8,475 nucleotides of DNA from an uncultured Bacilli bacterium. GTDB lineage: Bacteria; Bacillota_I; Bacilli_A; RF39; UBA660. The notes under the pieces are model-generated. The model had not been told where the DNA came from, made no database searches, and saw only the letters and a program-made list of their open reading frames with translations. Positions within the stretch are counted from its first letter, which is position 1. Each line of letters starts with the position of its first letter. The stretch spans positions 1 to 8,475 of the forward strand of contig CALVQZ010000079.1 in the NCBI GenBank assembly GCA_944358275.1. Direction: 5' to 3'. Position numbers and translations under genes: made by a program. This document shows, in pieces, positions 1 through 7,611 of the stretch.

Positions 1-29
1 AATAAATATGATTTACAATGGGAGATGTA

Positions 30-80
30 TCATTTAGTCTTGCATGAACAACGCGTTAAAGTGTTTCATTTAGTCTTGCA
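30..80. repeat. 15-bp direct repeat, two exact copies plus a degenerate third
   Basis: TCATTTAGTCTTGCA occurs at 30-44 and again at 66-80, a period of 36 bases. A degenerate copy, CACTTAGTCTTTCA, lies at 175-188 and matches 12 of 14 bases of the core; it is 108 bases after the second copy. The sequences between the copies are unrelated, so this is not a simple tandem array. The function is unknown. The second copy overlaps the candidate RNA structure at 53-140. Confidence 0.6.
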
Positions 81-140
81 GTGATTTAAGCATAGGCTAG
101 CTTTGCTATGCTCTGAAATACTAACTGTAACGCTTTTTTT
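53..140 (+). ncRNA. Candidate structured RNA or complex terminator ending in T7
   Basis: Three nested helices can be drawn. The outer one pairs GCGTTAAAGT (53-62) with ACTGTAACGC (124-133), with one A-G mismatch. The middle one pairs GTTTCA (63-68) with TGAAAT (114-119), including one G-U pair. The inner hairpin pairs AGCATAG (89-95) with CTATGCT (106-112). The outer helix is followed at once by TTTTTTT (134-140), as in an intrinsic terminator, which sets the strand. About 20 unpaired bases lie at 69-88. I do not recognise an RNA family. It may be the 3' end of a small RNA or an unusually long terminator of the upstream gene. Confidence 0.33.
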
Positions 141-328
141 ATCTTTTCCTAGAAAAAAAATGCATTTTTTATTGCACTTAGTCTTTCATTTTATTTATTT
201 TCTCTTATTTTTTTCAAGTGTTGCAGTTAACTTTTCATTTCACCTTTAGAAATTTTGTAAATAAGTGCTTTTTGCTTACATATTTTGATGGTGATTAGTT
301 GTTTTCTATTACGCAAAACAAAAAAAAA

Positions 329-357
329 TTTAAAAATACGTAATAAGATGCTATAAT
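329..357 (+). promoter_or_regulatory. Promoter of the ATPase gene, extended -10
   Basis: TTTAAA (329-334, 4 of 6 matches to the -35 consensus), a 17-base spacer and a perfect TATAAT (352-357). TGC directly before the -10 makes an extended -10 element. Transcription would start near 364, at the AGGAG Shine-Dalgarno, leaving a leader of about 14 bases. Confidence 0.65.
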
Positions 358-377
358 GTTAGTAGGAGTTGATGGAC

Positions 378-1568
378 ATGAAAATAATTGAAAGAGAATA
401 TTATTTATTAAAAATGAAAAATGTAATTGGAACAACAGATATAAAAGTAATAACTGGAGTAAGGCGTAGTGGTAAATCTAAATTGCTGGAGACATTTAAA
501 GAATATATAGTGAATAATGTAGATAATTATAATATAATACATATCAATTTTAATATAAAAAAATATGATAATTTAAAAAGTTGCGATGCTCTTTATAATT
601 ATATTGATGAGCATTATGCCAGTGATAAAAATAATTTTGTTTTAATTGATGAAGTTCAAATGTGTAGTAATTTTGAAAAAGTAATCAATTGGCTTCATGC
701 TGAAGAGAAATATGATATTTATGTTACTGGCTCAAATGCGTTTTTATTAAGTAGCGATTTAGCAACTTTATTTACTGGCAGAACTTTTGAAATTAAAATA
801 TATCCATTTTCATTTAAAGAATTTATTAAATATTATAATAATAAAGATTTAGATGAAGCATTTGATAAGTATGTTTTAGAAGGGGGTATGTCGGGGTCTT
901 ATTTATATAAGTCTAATGAAGAAAAGTATGAATATTTAAAAGATGTATACAATACTTTAATTGTTAGAGATATTACTCAAAAGTATAAAATTCGTAATGT
1001 TGAATTGTTAGACCAATTAAATGATTTTCTTATGGACAACATATCTAATTTAATATCTTCAAGAAGTATAGCTAAAGAAATATCTAAAAATAAAAAAACT
1101 ATAAGTGATAAAACGATAAGTAATTATCTTAAATATTTATGTAGTGCCTTTGCATTTTATAAAATTAGAAGATATGATATCCAAGGCAAAAAATATTTAG
1201 CATTTCAAGATAAATATTATTTAGTTGACCCTTCTTTTAAATATGCGAGAATTGGTACTAAAAATATGAATTATGGAAGAATATATGAAAATATTGTTGC
1301 TATAGAATTACTTAGACGTGGTTATGAATTGTATGCTGGAGTTCTTTATAATAAAGAAATAGATTTTGTTGCAATAAAAAAAGATGAGAAAATTTATATT
1401 CAGGTATCTGATGATATAAGTAATGATAAAACTTTTGAAAGAGAGGTAACTCCTTTATTGCAAATTAAAGATGCATATCCTAAAATGGTAATTGCAAGAA
1501 CAAAACACGAGAAATATCAGTATGAGGGTATTCAAATAGTTGATATAGCAAGGTGGTTATTTGAATAA
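378..1568 (+). CDS. AAA-type ATPase with DUF4143-like C-terminal domain
   Basis: Protein of 396 residues with a P-loop ATPase core and a C-terminal DUF4143-type domain, a family common and often multicopy in gut bacteria; its cellular role is not established. Walker A is GVRRSGKS (residues 27-34) and Walker B FVLIDE (87-92), followed by a VTGSN sensor-like segment near 118-122. The C-terminal part resembles a PD-(D/E)XK nuclease-like fold: E304, D329 in EIDF, then IQV around Q342 where an active nuclease would have an ExK. I chose ATG 378 over TTG 369 and ATG 372 because AGGAG (364-368) is 9 bases before it, while the other two are too close. It has its own promoter and is not obviously linked to murD. 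No signal peptide or membrane segment is seen. Family assignment is firm; function is open. Confidence 0.9.
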   Translation: MKIIEREYYLLKMKNVIGTTDIKVITGVRRSGKSKLLETFKEYIVNNVDNYNIIHINFNIKKYDNLKSCDALYNYIDEHYASDKNNFVLIDEVQMCSNFEKVINWLHAEEKYDIYVTGSNAFLLSSDLATLFTGRTFEIKIYPFSFKEFIKYYNNKDLDEAFDKYVLEGGMSGSYLYKSNEEKYEYLKDVYNTLIVRDITQKYKIRNVELLDQLNDFLMDNISNLISSRSIAKEISKNKKTISDKTISNYLKYLCSAFAFYKIRRYDIQGKKYLAFQDKYYLVDPSFKYARIGTKNMNYGRIYENIVAIELLRRGYELYAGVLYNKEIDFVAIKKDEKIYIQVSDDISNDKTFEREVTPLLQIKDAYPKMVIARTKHEKYQYEGIQIVDIARWLFE

Positions 1569-1620
1569 ATATTAAAAAAGGTAAGTTGTTATATTTTTAA
1601 ATATAATATTTGATTTAATA

Positions 1621-1671
1621 TTTATCCTCGCTTATGAACTTTTATAATTATTTTGTAGTATAATTATTTTG
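1621..1671 (+). promoter_or_regulatory. murD promoter region with duplicated -10 box
   Basis: The 13-mer TATAATTATTTTG occurs twice, at 1643-1655 and 1659-1671, so two perfect TATAAT boxes lie 16 bases apart. The downstream box (1659-1664) would start transcription near 1671, at the GGAGG Shine-Dalgarno. The -35 elements are poor: TTTATC (1621-1626) for the first box and ATGAAC (1634-1639) for the second, each 3 of 6 matches with off-optimal spacing. An AT-only inverted repeat at 1589-1606 precedes it but is too weak to call a terminator. Confidence 0.45.
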
Positions 1672-1682
1672 GAGGATGTAAT

Positions 1683-3020
1683 ATGTTTGAAAACAAAAAA
1701 ATATTTATATTAGGAATGGCCAGAAGTGGATATGAAGCTGCTAAAGTGCTTGCTAGTAAAAATAATGAAATTATAATAAATGATAAAAATGAAACTCAAG
1801 ATGAAAAACATATTGAAGAGTTAAAAAAATTAGGAATTAAAGTAGTACTTGGGAGTCATCCTATTGATTTAATTGATGAGAGTATCGATTATGTTATTAA
1901 AAATCCAGGAATAAAAGATAGTCATGAAATGATAGTTTATGCTAAAAAGTTGAATATACCTATTATAAATGAAGTTGAAATGGCTTATAGACTTCTTCCT
2001 GAAGATGTTACTATAATAGGAATTACAGGTAGTAACGGTAAAACAACGACAACTACATTAGTTTATGAAATATTAAAGGGTGCAAATATGCCTGTAATAC
2101 TTGCTGGTAATATTGGATATCCATTATGTTTAGAACTCGATAATATTAAGAGTAAAGATATATTGCTTATGGAAATATCTATACAACAATTATGTAATTT
2201 TGATAAGTTTAAGACTAATATATCTGTACTTACTAATATATTTGAAGCACATTTAGATTTTGTAGGAAACAAAGAAAATTACATCAATATTAAAAAGAGA
2301 ATATTTAATCATCATTCTAGTAATGATTATGCAGTATTAAATTATGATAATGTTGATGTTGTAAATAATACCAATGACATTATGTCACATAAAGAATATT
2401 TCAGTATAAATAATAAAGATACATTATGTCATTTAGATGGAAAATATATTGTATATGATGGTAAAAAGATAATTTCTACTGATGATATTTTATTAAAAGG
2501 AAATCATAATTATGAAAATATAATGGCTGCTATATTAGTTAGTAAAAGATTAAATGTAAGTGATGATGTTATAGTATCTGTCTTAAAAAACTTTAGGGGT
2601 GTTGAACATAGAATAGAGTTTGTAAAAGAATATAATGGTATTAAAATATATAATGATTCAAAAGCTACAAATGTAAAAGCTACAGAGATAGCATTATCTT
2701 CTTTTGATAAACCTACTATATTACTTTTAGGTGGTTTAGATAGAGGACATAGTTTTGCTGATTTAACTAAATATATGAAATACGTAAAACTTATAGTAAG
2801 CTATGGAGAGACTAAACATAGAATTAAGGAATATGCTGATTCTATAGGTATTAAATGTATTGTTGTTGATGATTTAAAGGGTGCTACTGATATAGCATTT
2901 GATAATGCAGTAAGTGGTGATATTATTCTTCTTAGTCCTGCTTGTGCTTCGTGGGATCAGTTTAAATGTTTTGAAGAAAGAGGAGAAATGTTTAAAAAAT
3001 ATGTTAATGAAAGAAAATAA
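1683..3020 (+). CDS. murD: UDP-N-acetylmuramoylalanine--D-glutamate ligase
   Basis: Cytoplasmic Mur ligase that adds D-glutamate to UDP-MurNAc-L-alanine using ATP, the second amino-acid step of peptidoglycan precursor synthesis. At 445 residues it has the usual family length. The N-terminal Rossmann-like domain carries LGMARSG (residues 10-16). The central domain has the ATP loop GITGSNGKTT (113-122) and AHLD with H190. The C-terminal domain has NDSKATN (324-330), GGLDRG near 356-361 and LSPACASWDQF (417-427), all hallmarks of MurD. GGAGG (1671-1675) sits 7 bases before ATG 1683. It is not in a large dcw cluster here; only a small HAD gene follows, 30 bases after the stop. Its presence shows that this organism makes a cell wall. 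Confidence 0.97.
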   Translation: MFENKKIFILGMARSGYEAAKVLASKNNEIIINDKNETQDEKHIEELKKLGIKVVLGSHPIDLIDESIDYVIKNPGIKDSHEMIVYAKKLNIPIINEVEMAYRLLPEDVTIIGITGSNGKTTTTTLVYEILKGANMPVILAGNIGYPLCLELDNIKSKDILLMEISIQQLCNFDKFKTNISVLTNIFEAHLDFVGNKENYINIKKRIFNHHSSNDYAVLNYDNVDVVNNTNDIMSHKEYFSINNKDTLCHLDGKYIVYDGKKIISTDDILLKGNHNYENIMAAILVSKRLNVSDDVIVSVLKNFRGVEHRIEFVKEYNGIKIYNDSKATNVKATEIALSSFDKPTILLLGGLDRGHSFADLTKYMKYVKLIVSYGETKHRIKEYADSIGIKCIVVDDLKGATDIAFDNAVSGDIILLSPACASWDQFKCFEERGEMFKKYVNERK

Positions 3021-3050
3021 ATGTATTTAGATTTATTAAGAAAGGGATAT

Positions 3051-3218
3051 ATGAAAGTCATATTTTTAGATTTTAATGGTATTTTAGATACTTGGTGTGA
3101 AATGGATGTAATAAATTATGATAATTTGCAAAGATTAAAAAGAATTGTCAATGAAACTGATTCTAAAATAGTTATTAGTTCTTCTATAAAAACAGGTTAT
3201 GTTAACAGTGGAAGATGA
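3051..3218 (+). pseudogene. N-terminal half of a frame-split HAD-family protein
   Basis: This 55-residue frame carries the start of a small HAD-fold protein. It has motif I FLDFNG with nucleophile D7, and motif II-like IVISSS (residues 40-45). It resembles the small HAD domain also found in Swiss Army Knife RNA repair proteins; that match is from memory of the pattern. Asn9 replaces the second Asp of the usual DxD, which normally acts as general acid/base. The frame ends at TGA 3216-3218, overlapping by four bases (ATGA) the next frame, which carries the rest of the fold. ATG 3051 is preferred over ATG 3021 because AAGG (3042-3045) lies 5 bases before it. One extra A near 3212-3214 would join both halves into about 153 residues, a normal length. 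It lies 30 bases after murD and is probably co-transcribed. Confidence 0.7.
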
Positions 3219-3511
3219 GTCCTATTTTAGAAGAATTAACTACTAGTTTAATAAATGAAGGAATAGAGATTGTTGGTTTTACTCCAAATGGTAAGACTAG
3301 AGAATGCGAAATAATCGATTATTTGAGTAAGCATCCAGAAATTGAAAATTATGTTATTTTAGAAGATGATTATTTTATGAAAAAATTAAGTGATCATTTA
3401 GTAAAGTTGCCATGTCAAAGTATTGGTATAGAACAACAGGGATTACAGGATGAACATGTGGATAAAGCTATTAAAATTTTAGATAAAGTGTATAAGAAAG
3501 AAAAAACTTAA
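3215..3511 (+). pseudogene. C-terminal half of the frame-split HAD-family protein
   Basis: This 98-residue frame continues the HAD fold begun upstream. It contains GFTPNGKTRECEI (residues 21-33), a segment typical of these small HAD proteins, then YVILEDDYF with the acidic motif IV E50-D51-D52 that would bind Mg2+, and LxxHLVKL further on. ATG 3215 overlaps the previous stop as ATGA, an arrangement that permits translational coupling, but no Shine-Dalgarno sits at useful spacing (GGAAG directly abuts the ATG). On its own it lacks the nucleophile Asp and the first strand of the fold. A one-base deletion in an A-run, in the genome or in the assembly, is the simplest explanation; two polypeptides reassembling is possible but less likely. 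Confidence 0.7.
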
Positions 3512-3550
3512 ATAATTAAGTATTTATAAAAATTAAAATATAATTTTTTG

Positions 3551-3562
3551 CTAATCGATTAG
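3551..3562. promoter_or_regulatory. 12-bp perfect palindrome, possible operator
   Basis: CTAATCGATTAG is a perfect palindrome in the HAD-secG gap. It begins 6 bases after a TATAAT at 3539-3544, whose -35 (TTAAGT, 3516-3521, 17-base spacer) is weak. If that box is used, the palindrome lies across the transcription start, where a repressor could act. In so AT-rich a region chance is a real alternative. Confidence 0.3.
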
Positions 3563-3583
3563 TTGAAATATTTATCTAAGTGA

Positions 3584-3612
3584 TTGAAAAATAAGAAAAT
3601 ATATGATAAAGT
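3584..3612 (+). promoter_or_regulatory. Candidate secG promoter
   Basis: TTGAAA (3584-3589, 5 of 6 to consensus), a 17-base spacer, and TAAAGT (3607-3612, 4 of 6) preceded by TGA, giving an extended -10. The start would be near 3619, just before the secG Shine-Dalgarno. The -10 to start-codon distance (25 bases) matches the ATPase, murD and rnr genes. Confidence 0.45.
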
Positions 3613-3631
3613 ATACATTGAAGGTGATGTT

Positions 3632-3844
3632 ATGGAAACTTTAATAATAGTTATATCTATTTTACTTATTACAATAGTTTTATTACAAAGTGGTAAAGCA
3701 GAAGGTGCTTCTAGTAGTTTAGGTGGAAGTGGTTCTGATTTATTTAATAAGAGAAAAGAAAGAGGTAGTGAATTATTTATTACAAGATTGACTGCTGTTT
3801 TAGGTATGCTATTTATTATAATTTCACTTATTATGACACTTTAG
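3632..3844 (+). CDS. secG: Preprotein translocase subunit SecG
   Basis: Small membrane subunit of the SecYEG protein-export channel; it stimulates SecA-driven translocation. The 70 residues contain two hydrophobic helices (about 3-18 and 52-70) separated by a short loop. The first helix ends in the family signature LLQSGK (17-22), followed by a Gly/Ser-rich segment and the charged FNKRKERG stretch. ATG 3632 is chosen because AAGG (3621-3624), inside AAGGTGAT, lies 7 bases upstream; a longer frame back to TTG 3584 would add a non-conserved hydrophilic leader. It heads the conserved secG-rnr-smpB-ssrA block and is followed closely by a terminator. Confidence 0.93.
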   Translation: METLIIVISILLITIVLLQSGKAEGASSSLGGSGSDLFNKRKERGSELFITRLTAVLGMLFIIISLIMTL

Positions 3845-3856
3845 TAAAATAATTTT

Positions 3857-3886
3857 AAAAAAAGACTTTTTATAAAGTCTTTTTTA
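3857..3886 (+). terminator. Intrinsic terminator after secG
   Basis: AGACTTT (3863-3869), loop TTAT, AAAGTCT (3874-3880), extended outward by an A-run paired with a T-run (3881-3885). It lies 12 bases after the secG stop and separates secG from rnr, so rnr needs its own promoter or readthrough. The A-rich left flank means a weaker bidirectional activity is possible, though no gene faces it from the right. Confidence 0.85.
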
Positions 3887-3895
3887 TTTTATAAT
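3869..3895 (+). promoter_or_regulatory. Candidate rnr promoter overlapping the secG terminator
   Basis: A perfect TATAAT (3890-3895) directly follows the terminator T-run. The best -35 is TTTATA (3869-3874, 4 of 6) with a short 15-base spacer, lying inside the hairpin. Transcription would start near 3902, two bases before the GGAGG of rnr. The -10 is good; the -35 is weak. Confidence 0.4.
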
Positions 3896-3903
3896 AATAA
3901 TAT

Positions 3904-3908
3904 GGAGG
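3904..3908 (+). promoter_or_regulatory. rnr Shine-Dalgarno that decides the start
   Basis: GGAGG sits 5 bases before ATG 3914 and overlaps the upstream in-frame ATG 3902, which therefore cannot be served by it. This makes 3914 the likely rnr start. Confidence 0.75.
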
Positions 3909-3913
3909 ATGTC

Positions 3914-6028
3914 ATGAGAGAAGATATTTTAGAAGTTTTAAAAAATAAAGATATTCCAATGACTGAGATTGAAATACAAGAAAATTTAAGTAATAAATGT
4001 AGTTTGGATAAATTATGTGAGGAGTTAAGAATACTTGAGAAATGTGGAGATGTTTATGTAACTAAAAAGGGTAAGTATATGTTATATGAAAATACACATT
4101 TGAAAGTTGGTAAATTGTCTGTAAGTAAAAAAGGTTTTGGTTTTGTAATTTTAGAAAATGAACCTGATATTCACATTAAGAGTGAGAATTTGAATGGTGC
4201 TATTCACAATGATTTAGTAGCAGCAGAGTATATTTCTGATGAAGAGGGTAGAATAGTAAAAATTATAGATAGGTCGTTTGATACGATTATTGGTGAGTAT
4301 ACTTTAGATGGTGAATATGGGAAGATTATTTTAGATGATGAGCGTGTTAAACTTACAATTTTAATAGATGAAAATCATAGAAATGATGCGATGCCTGGTC
4401 ATAAGGTTATAGTAAGACCATATACACAGATTAGTAATAATAAGTATTATGGTGAAGTTATTAAGATTTTAGGGCATAAAGATGATGTTGGGATAGATAT
4501 ATTGTCTAAAGTTTATGAACATGACATAGAACCTAATTTTAGTGATGAGACTATGGAGGAAATTAAGTCTATTCCTGATGAAGTTAGTGAGAAAGATATT
4601 GTTGGAAGAAGAGATTTAAGAGATAAAAAGATAATTACTATGGATGGGGATGACGCTAAGGATTTTGATGATGCAATATATATTGAAAAGTTAGAAAATG
4701 GTAATTATTTATTAGGGGTACACATCGCTGATGTTACTCATTATGTATCTGAAGATAGTGCACTAGAAAGAGATGCTTTAGATAGGGCTACAAGTGTTTA
4801 TTTAGTTGATAGAGTAATACCTATGTTGCCTCATAAGTTGTCAAATGGAATTTGTTCTTTAAACCCACATGTAGATAGATTAGTAATGTCTTGTGATATG
4901 GAAATAGATAGTAATGGTAAAGTAGTAAATTATGATGTTTATGAAGGTGTTATCAATTCTAAACTTAGAATGACTTATAAGAAAGCTAATATGTATTTAG
5001 AAAAAGGAATTGTTAGTGAAGGATATGAAGATTTTACTAAAGAACTTGATTTAATGGCTGAGCTTTCTAAGATATTAAGAAAAAGAAGGGATGATAGAGG
5101 TCAAATTAACTTTGATGTTTCTGAAATTAAGATAATTGTAGATGAAGAGTGTAAGCCAATTGAAATTGGTGAAAGAGAAAGAGGAGTTGGAGAGAAGTTA
5201 ATTGAAGACTTTATGATTGCTGCTAATGAAACTGTAGCAGAGTATATTACTAATTTTGGTTATCCTATGGTGTATCGTATTCATGAAATACCTAAAGAAA
5301 AGAGAATTAAAGAATATATTTCTCTTCTTAATGCACTTGGACACAATATTAGAATAAAGTGTAAATTTAGTGAGTTTAAACCTAGACAAATGCAAGAGAT
5401 ACTTGATAAGTTAAAAGGTGCTAAGGATTATGAAATGTTAGTAGAACTTGGATTAAGAGCTATGCAAAAGGCAGTTTATAGTATAGATAATGTTGGACAT
5501 TTTGGTCTTGCTAGTAAGTGTTATTGTCATTTTACTAGTCCAATTAGAAGATATCCTGATGATACTGTTCATAGGGTACTTAAGATGATTATACATGGTG
5601 ATAAGATGACTAGTGAAGATTTGTCTAATTTATCTAAGAAACTATATATGCAAGCTGAACACTCTTCTTTAAAAGAAAGAAATGCGATCGAGTGTGAAAG
5701 AGATGTAGAAGATATGAAGATGGCAGAATATATGATGGAACATATTGGAGAGGAGTATACTGCTAAGGTAGCTGGGATAGTTCCATCTGGAATGTTTGTT
5801 AGACTTTCAAATAGAGTAGAAGGAAGAGTTCATGTTGGTTCTTTAAAAGGAGATTATTATATTGTAGATGAAGTTAGTCAAAGTATCTTTGGTAAAAGAA
5901 GTGGAAAAAGGTATAGACTTGGTGATGAAGTTACTGTTAAATGTGTAGATGCATCAAAAGTAGAAAGTACTATAGATTTTGAAATTGTGGATAAAAAGGA
6001 GGAAAAAAATGAAAAAGAGGAAAATTAA
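3914..6028 (+). CDS. rnr: Ribonuclease R, 3'-5' exoribonuclease
   Basis: Processive 3'-5' hydrolytic exoribonuclease of the RNB family that degrades structured RNA; with tmRNA and SmpB it removes mRNA from stalled ribosomes. The 704 residues show the family order: an N-terminal winged-helix-like region (about 1-50), cold-shock/OB domains (KKGFGFVILEN near 70-80), the RNB domain, and a C-terminal S1 domain (about 612-690) with a short Lys/Glu tail. The metal-binding aspartates are visible in DGDDAKDFDDA: D244, D250, D252 and D253 line up with D272, D278, D280 and D281 of the E. coli enzyme. Length is somewhat below the E. coli protein, whose lysine-rich tail is longer. The 3' end contains the Shine-Dalgarno of the CapA-like gene, which overlaps it by 20 bases, implying coupled translation. 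rnr next to smpB-ssrA is the usual Bacillota order. Confidence 0.96.
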   Translation: MREDILEVLKNKDIPMTEIEIQENLSNKCSLDKLCEELRILEKCGDVYVTKKGKYMLYENTHLKVGKLSVSKKGFGFVILENEPDIHIKSENLNGAIHNDLVAAEYISDEEGRIVKIIDRSFDTIIGEYTLDGEYGKIILDDERVKLTILIDENHRNDAMPGHKVIVRPYTQISNNKYYGEVIKILGHKDDVGIDILSKVYEHDIEPNFSDETMEEIKSIPDEVSEKDIVGRRDLRDKKIITMDGDDAKDFDDAIYIEKLENGNYLLGVHIADVTHYVSEDSALERDALDRATSVYLVDRVIPMLPHKLSNGICSLNPHVDRLVMSCDMEIDSNGKVVNYDVYEGVINSKLRMTYKKANMYLEKGIVSEGYEDFTKELDLMAELSKILRKRRDDRGQINFDVSEIKIIVDEECKPIEIGERERGVGEKLIEDFMIAANETVAEYITNFGYPMVYRIHEIPKEKRIKEYISLLNALGHNIRIKCKFSEFKPRQMQEILDKLKGAKDYEMLVELGLRAMQKAVYSIDNVGHFGLASKCYCHFTSPIRRYPDDTVHRVLKMIIHGDKMTSEDLSNLSKKLYMQAEHSSLKERNAIECERDVEDMKMAEYMMEHIGEEYTAKVAGIVPSGMFVRLSNRVEGRVHVGSLKGDYYIVDEVSQSIFGKRSGKRYRLGDEVTVKCVDASKVESTIDFEIVDKKEEKNEKEEN
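5996..6002 (+). promoter_or_regulatory. Strong Shine-Dalgarno inside the end of rnr
   Basis: AAGGAGG, a perfect match to the anti-Shine-Dalgarno core, lies 6 bases before ATG 6009 and within the last codons of rnr. It sets the CapA-like start at 6009 rather than TTG 5979, and suggests robust translation of that protein. Confidence 0.85.
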
Positions 6029-7151
6029 AAAGACACCATTTATTGTATTATTGTCGCTTATATGTATAATTTTTGGGTCATTATACTTTTTTAAAGGATA
6101 TTTTAAAAAAGATGTAGAAGATACAGATGATGGGGATGTTGTAAATAAAGAACCTGTTGCAAAAGAATATACCGTGTCATTTACTCTTGGTGGAAATGTT
6201 CTTGTAAATAGCAATATGTGGTACGATACTAAATCAGAAGATGGCAAATACGATTTTAATTATGTTACAGAAGATTTGAATGATATTATGAAAAAATCAA
6301 ACATTAACTTTTACTTCCAACAAAGTATAGTAGGTGGTAGTGATTTGGGCTTAAGTTCATATTATAATTATAATTCACCTTTTGATGTGATTGATTCTTT
6401 ATCAAATCTTGGATTTAATGCAGTTTCTCTCGGTAGTTATCATGCATATGATAAAGGTATAAATGGAATACAAAATTCTATTAACTATTTGAAAGAAAAA
6501 AATATGATATATTCAGGTGTAAGTGATACTTTAGAAAATAGATTAAAAAACAATATTATTACTAAAAATGGTTTAAAAATTGCACTTTTATCTTATACTA
6601 CACAAACAGATGAAATAGTTAGTGAAAATTATGCTGTTAATATATATAGCGATGAACTTGTAAAAAGCGACATAGAAAGTATCAAAGAAGATGTAGATAT
6701 AATTATGGTAAGTATAGATTGGAGTAATATTAATACATCAGAGGTTACTGATGAACAAAAGAGAATTGCAAATTATTTGTCAGATCTTGGTGTTAATATA
6801 GTTGTTGGTAATACAAGTTATACTATTCAACCTATAGAAGTTATAGGGGACACTATCGTGTGTTATTCGTTAGGTAATTTATTGTCTGGACATATTGCAA
6901 TTGATTCTAGAATAAGTGCAATGGTGGATTTTAAAATAAAGGTAAGTAAATTAGATGATAATACTGAGATAGATTTTGAAGATATAAATGTACTTTTGAC
7001 TTATGCTTATAATACAGGTAATACAAATTATAAGATAATTCCTTTTACAAAACTATCAACTGAATTAGCAAATTATAAAGCATACTATGAAAAATATAAT
7101 GATTTATTAAGTGTTGATAATTTAATTAGTGTATATCCAATAGGTGAATAG
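6009..7151 (+). CDS. Membrane-anchored CapA-like protein, probable pseudoenzyme
   Basis: Protein of 380 residues: basic N-terminus, one hydrophobic helix (about 10-28), an acidic linker (34-54), then an extracellular domain of the CapA/PgsA (PGA_cap) type, a metallophosphoesterase-like fold linked in some bacteria to poly-gamma-glutamate capsule. Fold signatures remain: DINFYxQ-like NINFYFQQ (98-105), SLxxxHxxDKG (140-150), QPIEVI (274-279), YSLGN (286-290). The usual metal ligands do not: GD is G62-N63, a following His is N67, NxE is F103/Q105, NNH is S143-Y144-H145, HW is D237-W238, and GTHPH is GNTSY (267-271). The family motifs are from memory. It is likely a non-catalytic surface protein, perhaps a binding or scaffold protein. 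The gene overlaps rnr by 20 bases and is followed one base later by smpB, a position not usual for capA; no pgsB/pgsC neighbours are seen. It could also be a diverged enzyme with a new active site. Confidence 0.82.
   Translation: MKKRKIKKTPFIVLLSLICIIFGSLYFFKGYFKKDVEDTDDGDVVNKEPVAKEYTVSFTLGGNVLVNSNMWYDTKSEDGKYDFNYVTEDLNDIMKKSNINFYFQQSIVGGSDLGLSSYYNYNSPFDVIDSLSNLGFNAVSLGSYHAYDKGINGIQNSINYLKEKNMIYSGVSDTLENRLKNNIITKNGLKIALLSYTTQTDEIVSENYAVNIYSDELVKSDIESIKEDVDIIMVSIDWSNINTSEVTDEQKRIANYLSDLGVNIVVGNTSYTIQPIEVIGDTIVCYSLGNLLSGHIAIDSRISAMVDFKIKVSKLDDNTEIDFEDINVLLTYAYNTGNTNYKIIPFTKLSTELANYKAYYEKYNDLLSVDNLISVYPIGE
7142..7147 (+). promoter_or_regulatory. smpB Shine-Dalgarno inside the end of the CapA-like gene
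   Basis: AGGTGA lies 5 bases before TTG 7153 and overlaps GTG 7144, the other in-frame start, which has no Shine-Dalgarno of its own. TTG 7153 is therefore the likelier start; it lies one base after the preceding stop. Confidence 0.6.
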
Positions 7152-7152
7152 T

Positions 7153-7587
7153 TTGGAAGTATTAAATCGTAAAGCAAAATTTGATTATTTTATAGATGAT
7201 ACTTATGAATGTGGTATTGTTCTTAAGGGTTCAGAAATAAAATCAATTAGAGATGGTAAAGTTAATCTAAAAGATAGTTATGGAATTGTTAGAAATAATG
7301 AGTTATATATTTTAAATATGCATATATCTAAGTATGAAAATAGTGGAATTTTTAATCATGATGAGACAAGAACTAGGAAATTGCTTGCTCATAAAAATGA
7401 AATTTATAAGATAAGAGATAAGGTTAGTATAGAAGGTTATACTATAGTACCTATCAAATTATATATAAAAGATGGAAGAGCAAAGATTTTAATTGGTATA
7501 GGTAAGGGTAAGAAAAATTATGATAAAAAACATGCTATTAAAGAAAGGGATATTGATAAATATAACAAAAAGACTATGAAATATTAG
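7153..7587 (+). CDS. smpB: SsrA-binding protein SmpB
   Basis: Binds the tRNA-like domain of tmRNA and brings it to the empty A site of stalled ribosomes. The 144 residues have the expected family length. NRKAKFDYFI (5-14), GIVLKGSEIKSIRDGKVNL (21-39) and GKGKKNYDKKHAIKERD (about 117-133) are SmpB signatures; the last forms the basic C-terminal tail that enters the mRNA channel. Start TTG 7153 rests on AGGTGA upstream; GTG 7144 would add three residues. The gene directly precedes ssrA, its RNA partner, and its last codons contain the ssrA promoter. TTG or GTG starts may keep its level modest. No missing key residue is evident. Confidence 0.95.
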   Translation: MEVLNRKAKFDYFIDDTYECGIVLKGSEIKSIRDGKVNLKDSYGIVRNNELYILNMHISKYENSGIFNHDETRTRKLLAHKNEIYKIRDKVSIEGYTIVPIKLYIKDGRAKILIGIGKGKKNYDKKHAIKERDIDKYNKKTMKY

Positions 7588-7601
7588 TTTTTTTTGTTAT
7601 A
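7561..7601. repeat. 11-bp inverted repeat at the smpB-ssrA junction
   Basis: TATAACAAAAA (7561-7571) is the exact reverse complement of TTTTTGTTATA (7591-7601), with 19 bases between. The left arm lies in the last codons of smpB; the right arm contains most of the extended -10 of ssrA. It has no T-tract after it, so it is not a standard terminator. A role in smpB mRNA 3'-end formation or in ssrA promoter control is possible, and chance in AT-rich DNA is not excluded. Confidence 0.5.
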
Positions 7602-7603
7602 AT
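7576..7603 (+). promoter_or_regulatory. ssrA promoter, extended -10
   Basis: ATGAAA (7576-7581, 4 of 6), 16-base spacer, perfect TATAAT (7598-7603) preceded by TGT, an extended -10. The -35 lies inside the smpB coding end. The mature tmRNA begins 8 bases after the -10, so any leader removed by RNase P is only a few bases. Confidence 0.75.
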
Positions 7604-7611
7604 CATTCCAC

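Larger units (their letters stand above)
1..368. other. Left intergenic region, no gene found
   Basis: This stretch has no convincing coding region on either strand. It is T-rich on the + strand with several runs of 6-8 T. It holds a 15-bp direct repeat (30-44 and 66-80), a nested inverted-repeat structure ending in seven T (53-140), a 16-bp palindrome of six A, TGCA and six T (155-170), and the promoter of the following ATPase gene (329-357). The upstream gene is outside the window, so part of this may be its 3' untranslated region. Confidence 0.7.
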